Shown piece by piece: positions 1-11,470 of a DNA stretch of 64,000 nucleotides; the stretch's first letter is position 1; the number at the start of each line of letters is the position of its first letter. Below the pieces are notes generated by a model. That model had not been told where the DNA came from, did not search any database, and saw only the letters and a program-made list of their open reading frames with translations. Source of the DNA: Folioceros fuciformis (Eukaryota; Anthocerotophyta; Anthocerotopsida; Anthocerotales); NCBI GenBank assembly GCA_049999805.1, contig JBNGIO010006113.1, forward strand, positions 1 to 64,000, read 5' to 3'. The position numbers and the translations under genes are program-made.

Positions 1-385
1 GGCTGCGGGGGCTTCGTGCATGACGCGCATATGTCGCGCGGGCGCGACGCCGCCAGCCCGGGGGAGCCATCGGACGTTAGCCCCGGAGCACATTGAGGCT
101 GCAGGCACCAGAGCGCAGCGAGACTGCGGACGTCGGAGCGAGATCAGACTGCGGTCGCTACGGGTGCCAAAGCGAGGGGCGCAGTGAGCACCGACGCCGA
201 GAGCGAAAGCACAGGCTCCAAACCGTCCCGGCCGCAAGGCAGCGAGATCTCAATCGGGGGATTTAGGGTCATCAAGTCGGCTTGTGGACAGCCGATTCAA
301 AACGAGAGTGAGGGTAACAGAATCTACATTTCAGTTCGACCACTTTCTAACAAGCCTTTTGGTTGATTTGCATCGATTTTGAAAC
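1..385 (+). other. Untranslated leader of Copia-1
   Basis: GC-rich, CpG-rich sequence upstream of the first gag ATG of the outermost Copia relic. I see no LTR end and no TGGTATCAGAGC-type primer-binding site here, so the 5' LTR lies left of the window or has been lost. Short open frames in it have no recognisable protein similarity. Confidence 0.45.
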
Positions 386-2867
386 ATGACGTCCTCAGAA
401 AACGTCATGTTCAATATCGAGAAGTTAGATGGTACTAACTTCCCGTTTTGGAAAGAACAAGTGTATAATGTTCTAGTACAGAAGAAGCAGATCAAGCTGA
501 TAAAGTTGCTAGGAGTGAAACCTATTAGCATGACTCAGTATGAGTGGCAGGACCTAGATGAGCTTGCTAGGTCTACCATCATGCTAACATTGTCGAAGTC
601 GGTCTACTTCAACGTGAAAGACAAGACCACAAGCTACGAGCTAAGGCAGAAGTTGTGTGACTTGTACGAGAAGCAAAGTGCAGCTTCTCAGGTGTATTGG
701 TTGAAACAGCTGGTGGACTTGAAGATGAAGACGAAGATGAAGGGACGAGGATGTCTGATCGTCTGAACGAGTTCAATACCATTTTCAGCCAGCTCTCATC
801 TCAAGGTATCTCGTTCCCAGATTCCGTGAGAGCTATGTTTCTGTTGGTCACATTACCAGAGAGCTGGGACACCTTTAGTACACCTTTGAGTAATTTTGCT
901 CCTGCCAATGGTCTTACCATTGTAAATGTAGAAGGTAGCCTGTTAATAGAGGAGGTGAATAGGAAGAATATGGAACCTTCGAAAGGTTCCAATGCCCTCA
1001 CGGTGAGAGGAAGGTCCACTTCAAAGGGGAAGTACAAGGAGCGAAGTCGTACAAGGAGCGAAGTACCAAGATGCACAAGAAGCCTACTCCAACTATGGAA
1101 GTGCGACGGGTAATCTTTCAAGAAGATGGACTTGACCATCCCGCGCAGGTTGAACGTCGTGCTGTGCAGGAACAAGTTCCTCCACTTGTAGAAGAGGAAA
1201 GAGTGCAACCAGCTCCAGTCGAGGCGCCAGTACTTCGTAGGTCAGGAAGGATCTCACGTCCTCCTGACAGGTATGTTGCATCTCTTGATTATGTCATGCT
1301 GACAGATTGTAGGGAACCCTCTTGTTACCAAGAGACCATGTCAGTGACTGTTAAGGACAAGTGGGACAAGGCGATGCAGACACAGATGGATTCGCTCCAT
1401 AAGAACCAAACTTGGGAGTTGGTTTGGTTGCCTAGGGGCAAGAAGGCGTTGTCATGCAAATGGTTGTATAAGATGAAAGACATACCCCATTATGGCAAAC
1501 CCAAGTACAAGGCACAATTGGTTGCTAAGGGTTTTAAGCAACAGCAAGGTATTGACTTTGATGAGATTTTCTCACCGGTTGTCAAAATGACCACCTTGCG
1601 ATGTGTTCTTGGTTTGGTTGCGAAGAACGACATGGAACTTGTCCAGATGGATGTGAAGTCGGCATTTCTGCATGGTGATCTCCAGGAAGAGGTATACATG
1701 CAGCAACCACAAGGTTTCATTGAGAAGGGCAAAGAGAATATGGTGTGCAAGTTAAACAAGAGCCTTTATGGTTTGAAGCAGGCACCCAGGGAGTAGTATT
1801 TCAAGTTCCACTCATTTATGCTTTCTCAAGGCTACAAATGTAGCGATGAGGATCATTGCCTCTATACGAAGCAAGCTAAGGATGGAAGCTTGCTCATTCT
1901 GGTCCTCTATGTGGATGATATGCTAATTGCTGGGACTAACAGTGATGAGATTTCAACGTTGAAGTCAAAGTTGAATGCTCGTTGTGACATGATAGACTTG
2001 GGAGAGGCAAGCCATATTCTTGGCATGCGTATTCGTTGAGACAGACAAAAGGGTTTGCTTTACTTGTCTCAAACTGAATACATTAACAAGGTGCTTCAAC
2101 ATTTCAATATGGAGAAGGGGAAGGTATAGAGTACTCCGTTGCCTCCATATGTGAAACTTTCAAGCAAGGATTGCCCAACCTCTACGGAGGACAAAGCTGA
2201 AATGGAGAAGGTTCCATACTCATCAGCTATAGGGAGTTTGATGTCTGCAATGATTGCTACACGTCCTGACATTGCCTTTGCAGTGGGAGTGGTTAGCAGG
2301 TTTATGTCAAATTCTAGCAAGAAGCATTGGGCGGCAGTGAAAGGAGTTATGAGGTACTTGAATGGTACGAAAGCTTTGTGCTTATGTTTTAGTGGTGAAG
2401 ATGCATCTGTAGGGGGATATACGGATGCTGATTATGTAGAGGGTATGGACAAAAGGAGGTCCACATCAGGTCATGTCTTCATGTGCACTGGAGGGGCAGT
2501 CTCAGGGCGATCTCGTTTGCAATTGTGCATAACGCTATCTACCATAGAGGCCAAGTATGTTGCAGCAACTCAGGCTTGCAAGGAAGCCTTGTGGCTTGCT
2601 CGTTTAGTGGGAGATTTGGGGATCAAGGTTGAGCTGCCAGTGTTGCATTGTGATAGCCAGAGTGCTATCCAATTGGTGAAGAATCCAATGTTTCATGCGA
2701 AGACCAAACATGTGGAAGTGAAATATCACTTCATTCGAGAGGTGTTGGAAGACAAGAGGGTACAGCTTGCCAAAGTTCACACCAGTAAGAACCCTGTAGA
2801 TGTTCTTACCAAGGGGCTCTCTTCGGAGCAGTTCGAACAAGCTCGGACACTCATGGGCATGAGGTAG
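386..2867 (+). pseudogene. Copia-1 gag-RT-RNase H polyprotein, internally deleted and broken
   Basis: The first block (386-766, continued in another frame to about 1070) is a Copia Gag with a LDGTNFPFWKEQ start motif; it shifts frame near 700-740 in a gatgaa-rich tract. The Gag zinc knuckle, protease and integrase are missing: near 1070 the sequence jumps into the linker before the reverse transcriptase ([13 protein letters not shown]). The RT has [13 protein letters not shown] and the YVDD catalytic box (about 1909-1920). In-frame stops occur at about 1794, 2037 and 2127. The RNase H region runs to 2867 and has TDADYVEGMDKRRSTSG and HCDSQSAIQL. The lack of PR and IN means it could move only in trans, and the stops mean it is now dead. 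Confidence 0.85.
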
Positions 2868-2883
2868 ACCACTCTCCTATAAA

Positions 2884-2888
2884 GGTAA
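2884..2888. repeat. Target-site duplication of Copia-2, left copy (ggtaa)
   Basis: The 5 bases before the 5' LTR, ggtaa, match exactly the 5 bases after the 3' LTR at 15631-15635, the size expected of a Copia integrase. Confidence 0.9.
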
Positions 2889-3142
2889 TGTTAAGGTTAA
2901 ATGCATTGTGTGCAGCTTCGTAGGGTAGATATGTTAGGGCAGGCTCGTTTTAGGGCACGTTTGGTGCCAAGAATAATATTAAGACATGAAACAATAAGAA
3001 CCCGCTGACCTAACCGTCGAATGTCAGCAGGCACGAACAAGCCGTTGCAACCTGCACCCAATAGGGGCTGTCGGCAGACATTCATGTGTGCTCTCTCATT
3101 TTACTAAGCATTTGTGTGCAATCTAAGTGTCCTAATTTAACA
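2889..3142 (+). repeat. Copia-2 5' LTR
   Basis: 254 bp, TGTTAAGG...TTTAACA, paired with 15377-15630. It is directly followed by the primer-binding site. No strong TATA box stands out; the AT-rich aataatatt near the middle is the only candidate. Confidence 0.93.
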
Positions 3143-3154
3143 TGGTATCAGAGC
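3143..3154 (+). promoter_or_regulatory. Primer-binding site (initiator tRNA-Met) of Copia-2
   Basis: TGGTATCAGAGC starts immediately after the LTR CA end and matches the usual plant Copia site complementary to the 3' end of initiator tRNA-Met. Confidence 0.9.
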
Positions 3155-4400
3155 ACCATTAATCTGAGCTGCTGTGCGCCCTGGATTGAAGGTAGTGATG
3201 GAGTGGTTGTTGGTAGCCTGATTGGATGGAGCTGTTTGCTGCATTCCTAGAGAATCCACAAACTCGCAGGCGAAGGCAGCAGCACTATAGAAATCAGCGA
3301 CGAAAAATCTCTCAAATCTGCAGTCCCCACTGGAGCAGTCAGTCCAAGTAGGCGCTGCATACAAATCAAGGGAGGGCTGCAGAGAGATACAACCACCAAC
3401 AGCAATCTTACCCTCCATTTCCAGCAGTTTGTAGGCAGTGTAGAATTTCTGGGCATTTTTCTCAAGATTTTGATAGAGTGCGCGAGAGTCTTGTCAAATC
3501 ACCTATGTACAAGTCTAGGCCAACACCAAAATATCCTAGTCAGCACCGTGTAAAACAAAAAAGGGAGGAAATTGTGGTCAACAAGTTACAAGTACTTATA
3601 GATGCTGTCGCAAGCATATCAACACATCTCCAGAGTCTAGATACACACCTGCATGCACTCAATAGAAAGTTCTTCCTTCTGTTGCTCACTTATAAGACTT
3701 TCCTTGGGTCATGAGCAGTTCCACTAACAGGTCGGATTTACTAGACTACTACTAATTGTCTAGACTGCATTGTACACAGGCATAGCCATAAAGCAAAAAT
3801 AGCAAAAGTAGTTGAAGAAATAAGGAAGCAAGTGCTGGCAATGGCTGAGCCACACCAAGTTTGATGTGGTCGCCAAACTAGACCTTCTTTGGGAGCACTA
3901 GTGCATCAACTCTGACCAGAGAGGTGGTTGAGGAGACTATTGCAGCCCTGAGAAGGGGAGGCCTTCTGAACAAGGAGGCTAGGCTACCAAGTACGCTCAG
4001 CAGTCCAGCCAGAAGTGACAGTGTTTCCCTGAGTCCGGTGTTCCCTTCGGAGTTGGATACTACAACCTCAAACAAACCAACTCTGAGATCATCGACTGAA
4101 TACCTTGAATTTGAGTTTGATCATTTTTCTGGTCATATTGACGAACATTTGTTAGCTACAGAAGATGCTGCAGTTTTCTCAACAATTTCAAATGGCCAAA
4201 ATCACACATCAAGCTCTAATGCTCAAGTTCACATACTAGTAATTGCTGGTGTGCCTGCAACCACATCGGGTGGGTCCACAGCCACAGGAGGATCAGGAGG
4301 GTCAGGAGGACCAGGAGGGCCTGGTGGACCTGGTGCCCCCGGTGGACCTGTAGGGCCAAGACAGCATGCTGGTGGTGTTGGAGCACCTGCACCCTTAAAC
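3155..4400 (+). other. Leader of Copia-2 before the first in-frame ATG of gag
   Basis: About 1.2 kb between the primer-binding site and the first in-frame ATG (4401). The Gag frame is open upstream from about 3924 and encodes a Gly/Pro-rich stretch (GGSGGSGGPGGPGGPG, about 4280-4350) but has no ATG there, so either initiation is downstream or an upstream start has been lost. Confidence 0.5.
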
Positions 4401-5816
4401 ATGGCGGGTGCCTCAAGTACTGATTTTAAAGAAAAAGACCGTTTTGATGGAGCCAACTTCGATGTGTGGTCCTTAAGAATGGAAGTATCCCTAAAAAACA
4501 AAGAGCTTTGGGATGTAGTAGCAGGTGATCTAACGATGCCTGCTAATCCTGCAGTAGATCCCCAAGGAGCAGCTGCATTCACGAGAGCAAATAATCAGGC
4601 CTTGAATGTCATCCTAGGTGGCATTGCATCTGAATGGATGAGGAACGTACAGAGAAATCTTACAGCAAAAGCTCTATGGGACGCCTTTGCTCTTCAGTAT
4701 TCAAAGGCAAATATGATTTCTCAAGTTGCAGCGGACTACAAGCTTAGATCCCTACGCATGAAAGATGGAGAGTCAGCTGAAAAATACATTACAACATTCA
4801 AAGCAGCAAGAAATATGTTACATGCTGCAGGGGATGTAATCACTGACTTCCGAGCTGGGGATATTTTCTTAAACTCACTCTCACCTGCGTATCGCTCTTT
4901 TGTATCTACTCAGAATCAGGTCGTGCGAGAGGCTGAGAGTAGAGCAAGGGGAACACAAAATCCACTAGTTCTGGATCTCAGTGAGATGTTTGGTGCCTTC
5001 ATGCAAGAGGAAGCACAGATGGAAGGCATTGGTCAGAGTAAAGGACGTGATAAGGCACATGCGTTGTATGCTGATAAAGGAAAGCTAAAGAAGAGGTGGG
5101 GAGCAAAACCATACTCACCTGCATATACTGAAGGAACTTCTGCTTCTGGAGCTGGGCCATCGAAGAAAAGACAGGGCAACTGTAGGTGGTGTGGCTTGCC
5201 CAACCACTGGGAACGTGAGTGTCGGAAGAAGGCAGCAGGAGAACCTAAAAAGGAACTAGCTGGTAGCTCTCATGTTACAGTCAAGAAAGCAGCAAAAGGC
5301 TCACATGTGATACTCACTGTTTGCCTGACAATCTCAGCAGCTAGACAGAATGGGTGGTTCCTAGACTCGGGTGCAATTGCTCACATATGTCACAATAGAC
5401 AATGCTTTTCTGCATACGAAGAATCACCAGCTGGACAATTTGTGCTGCTAGGAGATGAGAGTGGTCTTGCTATCAAAGGAGTTGCTAGTGTGCCTATAGA
5501 GATGGCAGATGGCAACACAGTAGAACTCGAGGAGGTCCTGCATGTACCTACCATGATGAAGCATCTACTGTCAGTCCGACAATTGTGCAGGGGAGGTGTT
5601 CACACTGTGCATTTTACTAATAATGACTGTGAAATTAGACTAAAGAACGGCGAGCATGTGGTGACTAAGGGAACAGAACACATCGAGCTGTACAAGTTGG
5701 ACATTCGTCCCTTACTTCCTCCGAAGAAGTCTGCACATACTGTGGATGCTGGTGGAGTCTCAGGCACAAGTGAACCAACACCTGACAGCCCACATCAAAC
5801 ACCTGGTGGTCAGGTT

Positions 5817-5884
5817 ACACAAACAAAGCTATGGCACCTAAGGTTGGGCCACACAAACAAAGCTATGGCACCTAAGGTTGGGCC
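5817..5884 (+). repeat. 34-bp perfect tandem duplication inside Copia-2 pol
   Basis: Units 5817-5850 and 5851-5884 are identical (acacaaacaaag... to ...ggttgggcc). 34 is not a multiple of 3, so the duplication breaks the frame within the pre-integrase region and duplicates the LWHLRLGH part. Confidence 0.93.
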
Positions 5885-6248
5885 ACCCACATGCTCAGAG
5901 GCTCTACAAGCTGCCAACAAGTGACCTGTATACGGATAGAATTAAGGACAGGTTATCAGACCTCCCGCTGTGCGAAGCTTGCATTTTTGGTAAGCAGCAC
6001 GAACTTTAAGAATAAAAATGCTGAAAGAGCAACTGAGGTTCTGGAATTAGTCCATGCAGACATTTGTGGTCCCATTTCTAAGAAGTCCTTCTCTGGAGCT
6101 GAATATTTCATCTCGTTTATAGATGACTTTTCAAGATACACACATACCTACATAATGAAAAGGAAGTCAGAAGTATATCAGTGTTTCCTGGACCTAACGG
6201 CAAGGAATGGAGAGCTGCAGTCATTGATGAACTCAAGAGTTTGGAAGA

Positions 6249-6253
6249 AAATC
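6249..6253. repeat. Target-site duplication of Copia-3, left copy (aaatc)
   Basis: aaatc at 6249-6253 is repeated exactly at 13824-13828, right after the Copia-3 3' LTR. Confidence 0.9.
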
Positions 6254-6470
6254 TGTTAGGATAAATAATCGTTGATTATTTATATGCTAAGTACATAGTG
6301 TTTCATATTTAGATACACTTATAAAGTGAAGGGGCACCAAGCCCAATTGACACATACAATATACATTTTTGTTACATACATATACTACTTGCTGTGTTGC
6401 TGTTCTACTTGCTGTGTTGCTAGGACTACACCTCTCCTACGTTCAGAGCACAAAATGAAGTTTCTTGTCA
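6254..6470 (+). repeat. Copia-3 5' LTR
   Basis: 217 bp, starts TGTTAGGATAAATAATCG, ends CTTGTCA. It holds a TATA-like cttataaag near 6318 and an internal tandem repeat of ctacttgctgtgttgct that the 3' LTR carries only once. Confidence 0.92.
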
Positions 6471-6483
6471 TGGTATCAGAGCC
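6471..6483 (+). promoter_or_regulatory. Primer-binding site of Copia-3
   Basis: TGGTATCAGAGCC abuts the LTR end and is complementary to initiator tRNA-Met, as for other plant Copia elements. Confidence 0.9.
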
Positions 6484-7610
6484 TAGTTGGGTCTGATCTA
6501 ATTAAAATCACAATGCGTTTCTTTGTTCTAGACTTGCTGATGCCAGTGGCGAAACCTTCAACTGGGCTCAGGACCCTGTAGTCATCACCCTTGATGGCTT
6601 CTGGTTTCTGTGCCCAGCAAGGCTTCACCGCCTGCACTACAGTCTTAGTATTTTGATAATCAACAAAGAAACTGTATTAATTTCCGCTGCGATTAAAACT
6701 GGCTACTAAAGGGTTATGTCCTTGAAGATGCCGAGACGCAGAGCATGCTTGCAGGCTCGGGTCAGAAACGAAGCTAATAAAAAGGCTGTTGACTCTTTTC
6801 AGCCCACCAAGACATTTGTTGTAGTCGGGCGAACCCTGCATCAACAAGAAGCCAAAAATTGCTTAGCACTTGCCAGCACGAGCTTCCTCCATCAAGAAGA
6901 TTGAACCCTACCAGATTAGTAGAACGTTGCGAACGTTGTTGTCTATCTGAGCAATTTTTTCCTCCCTTGCCTATAGATCTTCTTGGACACAATCATTCGT
7001 TAAATGAGCTACAAGTGCCTTCCTGCTTTAGCAAACAAAAGGAGGAAATAAAGCAAGTTAGTAGAAGAATATAGAATCTTGCGACAGATATACAAAACCT
7101 GAGCCGTTAACTGAGGGGATTCTCACGCTGGACTTAGGATCGCAAAGCAGGTGCTTGTGATCTTCAAATTTCTAAGATCTGTGTAATTCTTCAAGCGGTG
7201 GTAGCTCGCGCCAAGATTCTCCAGATTTCTTCTGCAAAATTGGGAGCTGCCAACTATTGCCTGCCGACGACACGCGCGGCATTTCCTCCAGCCAACTAAG
7301 CACAGACGATTCGCGATAGTCAGATTCTGTAAGAGGTGGTGCCCTCTGCATACACAAATCTGTATCAGCGTGAAGGGGGTTGTGACTTCAGTTATGAATC
7401 ATCATGTATGATGGGTCCTGCAAGTTATTTTCTGTAGCGTTTCAAAAACGTGCAGCCCTAAGCATTGAATAGGTTGGAAGGAGGAGCGGTTACTTACCCT
7501 GTCGCGATCCGGCTGACTTTCTAACCAACAGTGGTGTTATGGAGAACAGAGGTTTTCCTTTTTTTTTCTTCTTAGAAATATGAGATAAGGAGCGACGGCC
7601 ATCCTTAGCA
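6484..7610 (+). other. Untranslated leader of Copia-3
   Basis: About 1.1 kb between the primer-binding site and the Gag frame. Short open frames show no recognisable domain. A poly-T tract lies at about 7558-7570. Confidence 0.5.
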
Positions 7611-10160
7611 ATGAGCACCACACCGTCTACATCCTCATCACCGCTTCCCCCTGATACGCCTGGCGCCTAGAGACAGCGAACTCCTCCGCCACCTGGTTTC
7701 CCACCAACTGCTTTCATGCAACCTGCATACACAGCCGACTTCAAGGAAAAGGATCGCTTTAATGGGACTAAATACGAGGTTTGGAGTGTGAGCATGCGTT
7801 CCGCTCTTGAGGCGCGGAATGTTTGGAGTGTGGTTTCTGGAGCTCTGCCTCCACCAAGCCTCATGGCGACTGATGCAGAAAAGGAACGATGGAGCAACGC
7901 AAACAACGTTGCCCGTGCCTTTCTGATCAGTGGTCTTGATGAGGTGCTAGTTCTAGATGTTGCTTATCTAACTAAGGCATTTGAGATATGGATTCAGCTC
8001 TCACAAACATATGAGGTGAAGAACATTCTTACCTTATGTGCTGTTCGTGGAGAGCTGTTCTCCTTGAGAATGAGAGAAGGGAAGAAGGCAACAACCTTTG
8101 TTGGCAAGTTCCGTCATCTCTGCTCTCAGCTAATTTCACTCGGTTCCACCATGAGTGAACTTGATGTTGTTGCTCAACTCTTAACAAGCCTGCCTGCGAG
8201 TTATCCGCCCTTCGTTTCTAGCTACGGAGCTTCTCTCCTTGATGCAGGAGCGGCTATAGCTGCAGGGCGACCAAGCACCATTAGTTTCACAGATGTAGTT
8301 GGTGCACTATTTCAGGAAGAGCAAAGCAGGGCCACTCATCATGGCCCGGGACGCACAAAGACAGACAAAGTATTGTATCCATCAAAAGGAAAACCACAGA
8401 AAAACAAAAACCTTCCTGCCTTTGGGACTGCGAAGACAGGACAGCCCAAGCGCTCAGGTTCTTGCAACTGGTGTGGTGCTCAGGGTCACTGGGAAAGGGA
8501 ATGCAGAAAGAAGAAATCTGGTGAACCACGGAAAGCCGAGAAGCTCTTTAAGCAGGCTGAGGCACACTCCTTCACCAAGGATCGGCCTACTTCGGCCAGC
8601 ACTTCTAAGCACCCTGTGGTTATGATTGTTTGTCTCTCCACATCCATAAGTGACTCTGACAGCTGGTATCTCGATTCAGGAGCTACCTCACACATATGCA
8701 AGGACAAGACTTTAATGAGTAACTTCACATCAGCTAGCGTAGCAGAGAGAGTGCTACTAGGTGATGAGCTTACTCATATCGGCCTCATGATACTTGGAAC
8801 TGGCACCTGTTCGTTTCGACTTGCCGATAACAATGTGCTCACCCTCGATCATGTCCTATATGTACCTACAATGGCAAAGCATTTAATATCAGTAAGTCAG
8901 TTTATGCATTTATGCCGCTTTGACCTATTGTTTACTTCGAACGGCTGTGCTCTTACCATTAAAGGCTCACCTACCAGTGTAGTGGCAAAGGGGGTGCGCA
9001 TTAATGACTTGTACAAGCTCCATGTGGTTTGCTGCCGTCCACCTAGTCTGCACCTGGCAGAGAAATCTCAAGTTGTTCAAGCACAGCTGTGGCACGCAAG
9101 GCTTGGCCATGTTAATCAACAGAAGCTGGTAAAGATGTCTACTATGGACTGCTACCGTGAACCCTTGCCCAAATGCTTCAAAGAACTCCCCGTGTGCAAT
9201 GCATGTGTGGTTGCTAAGCAAAAGGGGTTGCCCTTCCCGACTGCTCCTGCCTATCGCACTATGAGTGTCCTGGACCTGGTGCATGCTGACATTTTGGGCA
9301 AGATACATGTTTCCTCTCTGGGAGGAGCATTTTATTACCTTACGCTCACCGATGACTATAGTCGCTATTCCTGGACTTACCCTATGAAGGCAAAGTCTGA
9401 TACTTTCCCCATATTCCAGGAATGGGTGACTATGATTCATCGGCAAACTGGTCGCTTTCTGCGCTACCTGCAATCTGACAATGGCACTGAGTTTGTTCAT
9501 GCTCCTTTTGAGCAATTCCTTACAGCACAAGGGATAGTCAAACAGCTCATTGTTCCGTATACCCAGCAGCAAAACGGGGTAGTAGAACGACGTATTCAGA
9601 CTCTCCTGAGCATGACCCAAAGTATGCTACCTTGGTCAGGGTTGAGTAAATCTTACAAGGCAGAGGCCATTGTCACTGCTATGTATATCCTTAATCGGCT
9701 TATTACCTCTGCAATTGGTGGGAAGACTCCATATGCGCTCATCTGGGGACACATGCCGAGTATCTTGCTTCTTCGTGTTTTCGGTTCCCCTGCTTACGCC
9801 TATGTTCCTTCTGAGCTGCGTAAGAAGCTGCCTGATTGGGCCAAGCCTATGGTTTTTGCTAGTTATGGCGAGGAAGCTAAAGCTTATAAGCTCTATGATC
9901 CTCCCTCTCACAGATCCATCCTCGCTCGAAGTATCATTTTCAAGGAACTGTGGCAACCAGCTTAGCCTCATTTTCTGGAAGCTGCTCCCTCCTCTTCGAC
10001 TGACCCTGCTAGCCCCTATGCTCCTGCAGAGTTACCAGATGCCCTGGACTCATATGTCTTCTTAGTTTATCCTCAGGATTCGCCCATTGCAGCTTCAGGG
10101 GGTGACCTTGATGAATATGCTCCTGTCGGAGTCGTTGAGGTTGATTCTACAGAACCAGCT
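7611..10160 (+). pseudogene. Copia-3 Gag-protease-integrase frame (long ORF 7716-9965)
   Basis: An ATG at 7611 opens the frame but meets a stop at 7668-7670; the next in-frame ATG, 7716, gives 749 residues. Domains in order: Gag core (FKEKDRFNGTKYEVWS, residues 9-24), zinc knuckle CNWCGAQGHWEREC (about 250-263), protease WYLDSGATSHIC (about 317-328), pre-integrase LWHARLGHVN (about 458), integrase catalytic core with DLVHAD, SDNGTEF and the GVVERR glutamate (about 520-630). A stop at 9963-9965 interrupts the linker toward the RT, which is otherwise readable up to the solo LTR at 10161. The integrase part looks intact. Confidence 0.9.
10156..10160. repeat. Target-site duplication of the solo LTR, left copy (cagct)
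   Basis: cagct at 10156-10160 matches cagct at 11466-11470. Dropping one copy plus the LTR joins the Copia-3 frame smoothly (…DSTEPA then HVEVIAVDF…). Confidence 0.92.
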
Positions 10161-11465
10161 TGTGGACTCCACATGCTAAATAGGTCCTTGGAAAATGGTA
10201 GGATTTCTCTTTTTGGGAATCTCTAAGTGAACCCTGTGGTGAAATAGTTAAAAGATTAGGTTAGATTAGTAGCTAGATTGATGGTGAGGCGAGATGTGTC
10301 TTTGAAGGGTTGCTGGAATGATTTGAGAGAGGAGGGAGAGGGTTGAGAGGCACTGACCATTTTGGTAGTCTTGAGAGGTTGGTCAATTTTGGTAAGGGCA
10401 CCCAGTGGTGTCCATGGGACACAACCCCTTTCATGTCAGAACTAGGTTTGGGTCAAAGTTAGGGTTAGGTCAGAGTTAGGTTTAGGTCAGAATTAGGGCC
10501 GGCTTAGGTCAGAGAGAGATTGCTGGGTGGTTGACTGAGGCTAACCCTAATAGATAAAGATGGAGGTTTGGGCCAAGGTAGTATAAGAGACTAGACCTGC
10601 CATTGAGGAGGGGGCTGTCTACGGTGCGATTTCCCTGGACCTTGGGTGCAGAACTCCTGGCTTAGGGCGCTGAGCTGGTTGAGACTAAACCAAGGTCTTG
10701 GTTTCCCTTGCCACTAGGGGAACGTGGAGGATCCCAAGACTGCCAAGATTCGTGTGGCCGGATCCGCAATGGCTGACCACCTTGCATGCTGGCTGAGGTG
10801 AGGTTGCAGGGCCGTAAGCCAAGGAGGCTACCCAGCCCTAGGCCTCGCCTTTGCCTTGAAGGCTGCAAGAGGGAAGGCTGTTGTGTTCCAAATTGCAGGA
10901 GAGAAGGGTTGAGTTGCAGATTTTGGAAGTGGAAGTGTTGAAGTGAGGAGTTGAGCTGAAGTAAGGGGCTGGAGGGTGAAGTGAAGTGCTGAAGTGAAGG
11001 ACTGAAGTGCTGAAGTGAAGGACTGAAGTGCTCAAGTGAAGTGCTGAAGTGGTGGAATAAAGTGTTGGAGCTGGAGTGAGGAGCTAGCTGAAGTTGAGGT
11101 TCTCGTTTAGCTGCGGAGGTAGCTAGCACTAGGTGCTGAGAGTTGGAAGCCAGACTTGGGGCCGGAGCCTCCTCTTAGCACTGAAGTGATTGATACTTGG
11201 AGCTGGAAATGAAGGCTGAAGACAATGCTGGAGTTCTCATTTTGTTGAGGCTGGGGTTGGTGTTGTGGTAGGAGCCAAAGACAGGACCGAGACTTCTGAC
11301 CTATTGCTGTAGCACTTGGTATATGCTGATAGATAGGGTGAGATTAGGGAGATGTAGGTAACCTTGACATTAGTTCACTCCCTTGGGAGCGAATCATAAG
11401 ACTGCAACGATAATAAGGGGAAGTGTGGCCCCTTGGTGGTTCTTGGGTGCAAGTTTCACTCCACA
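10161..11465 (+). mobile_element. Solo LTR (Gypsy-like) inside Copia-3
   Basis: 1305 bp starting TGTGGACTCC and ending CACTCCACA, with 6-bp inverted ends (TGTGGA/TCCACA), flanked by 5-bp duplications and with no internal coding region: the expected product of LTR-LTR recombination. Its last ~90 bp (tcccttgggagcgaatcata and onward) resemble the LTR-like segments at 15934-16128 and 17445-17639, the first of which is followed by a Gypsy-type primer-binding site; the Gypsy assignment rests on that. A TATA-like gtataagaga lies near 10580. Confidence 0.88.
10925..11060 (+). repeat. Minisatellite inside the solo LTR
   Basis: Imperfect tandem units built from gaagtgctgaagtgaaggact (about 21 bp) repeat several times. 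It produces low-complexity minus-strand open frames that I do not regard as genes. Confidence 0.7.
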
Positions 11466-11470
11466 CAGCT

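Larger units (their letters stand above)
4401..6253 (+). pseudogene. Copia-2 Gag-protease-integrase (partial), frameshifted and deleted
   Basis: In order: Gag core (FKEKDRFDGANFDVWSLRM, about 4422-4480), zinc knuckle CRWCGLPNHWEREC (about 5181-5222), aspartic protease with WFLDSGAIAHIC (DSG at about 5365), and the pre-integrase LWHLRLGH motif (about 5830). A perfect 34-bp tandem duplication (5817-5884) shifts the frame, and another shift follows near 6005. The integrase N-terminal and early core sequence remain (LELVHADICGP, FIDDFSRYTHTY) up to about 6200. Most of the integrase core, including the second and third catalytic residues, is missing: the sequence jumps to the RT start (6201-6253). 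Copia-3 then interrupts at 6253. The polyprotein cannot be functional. Confidence 0.88.
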
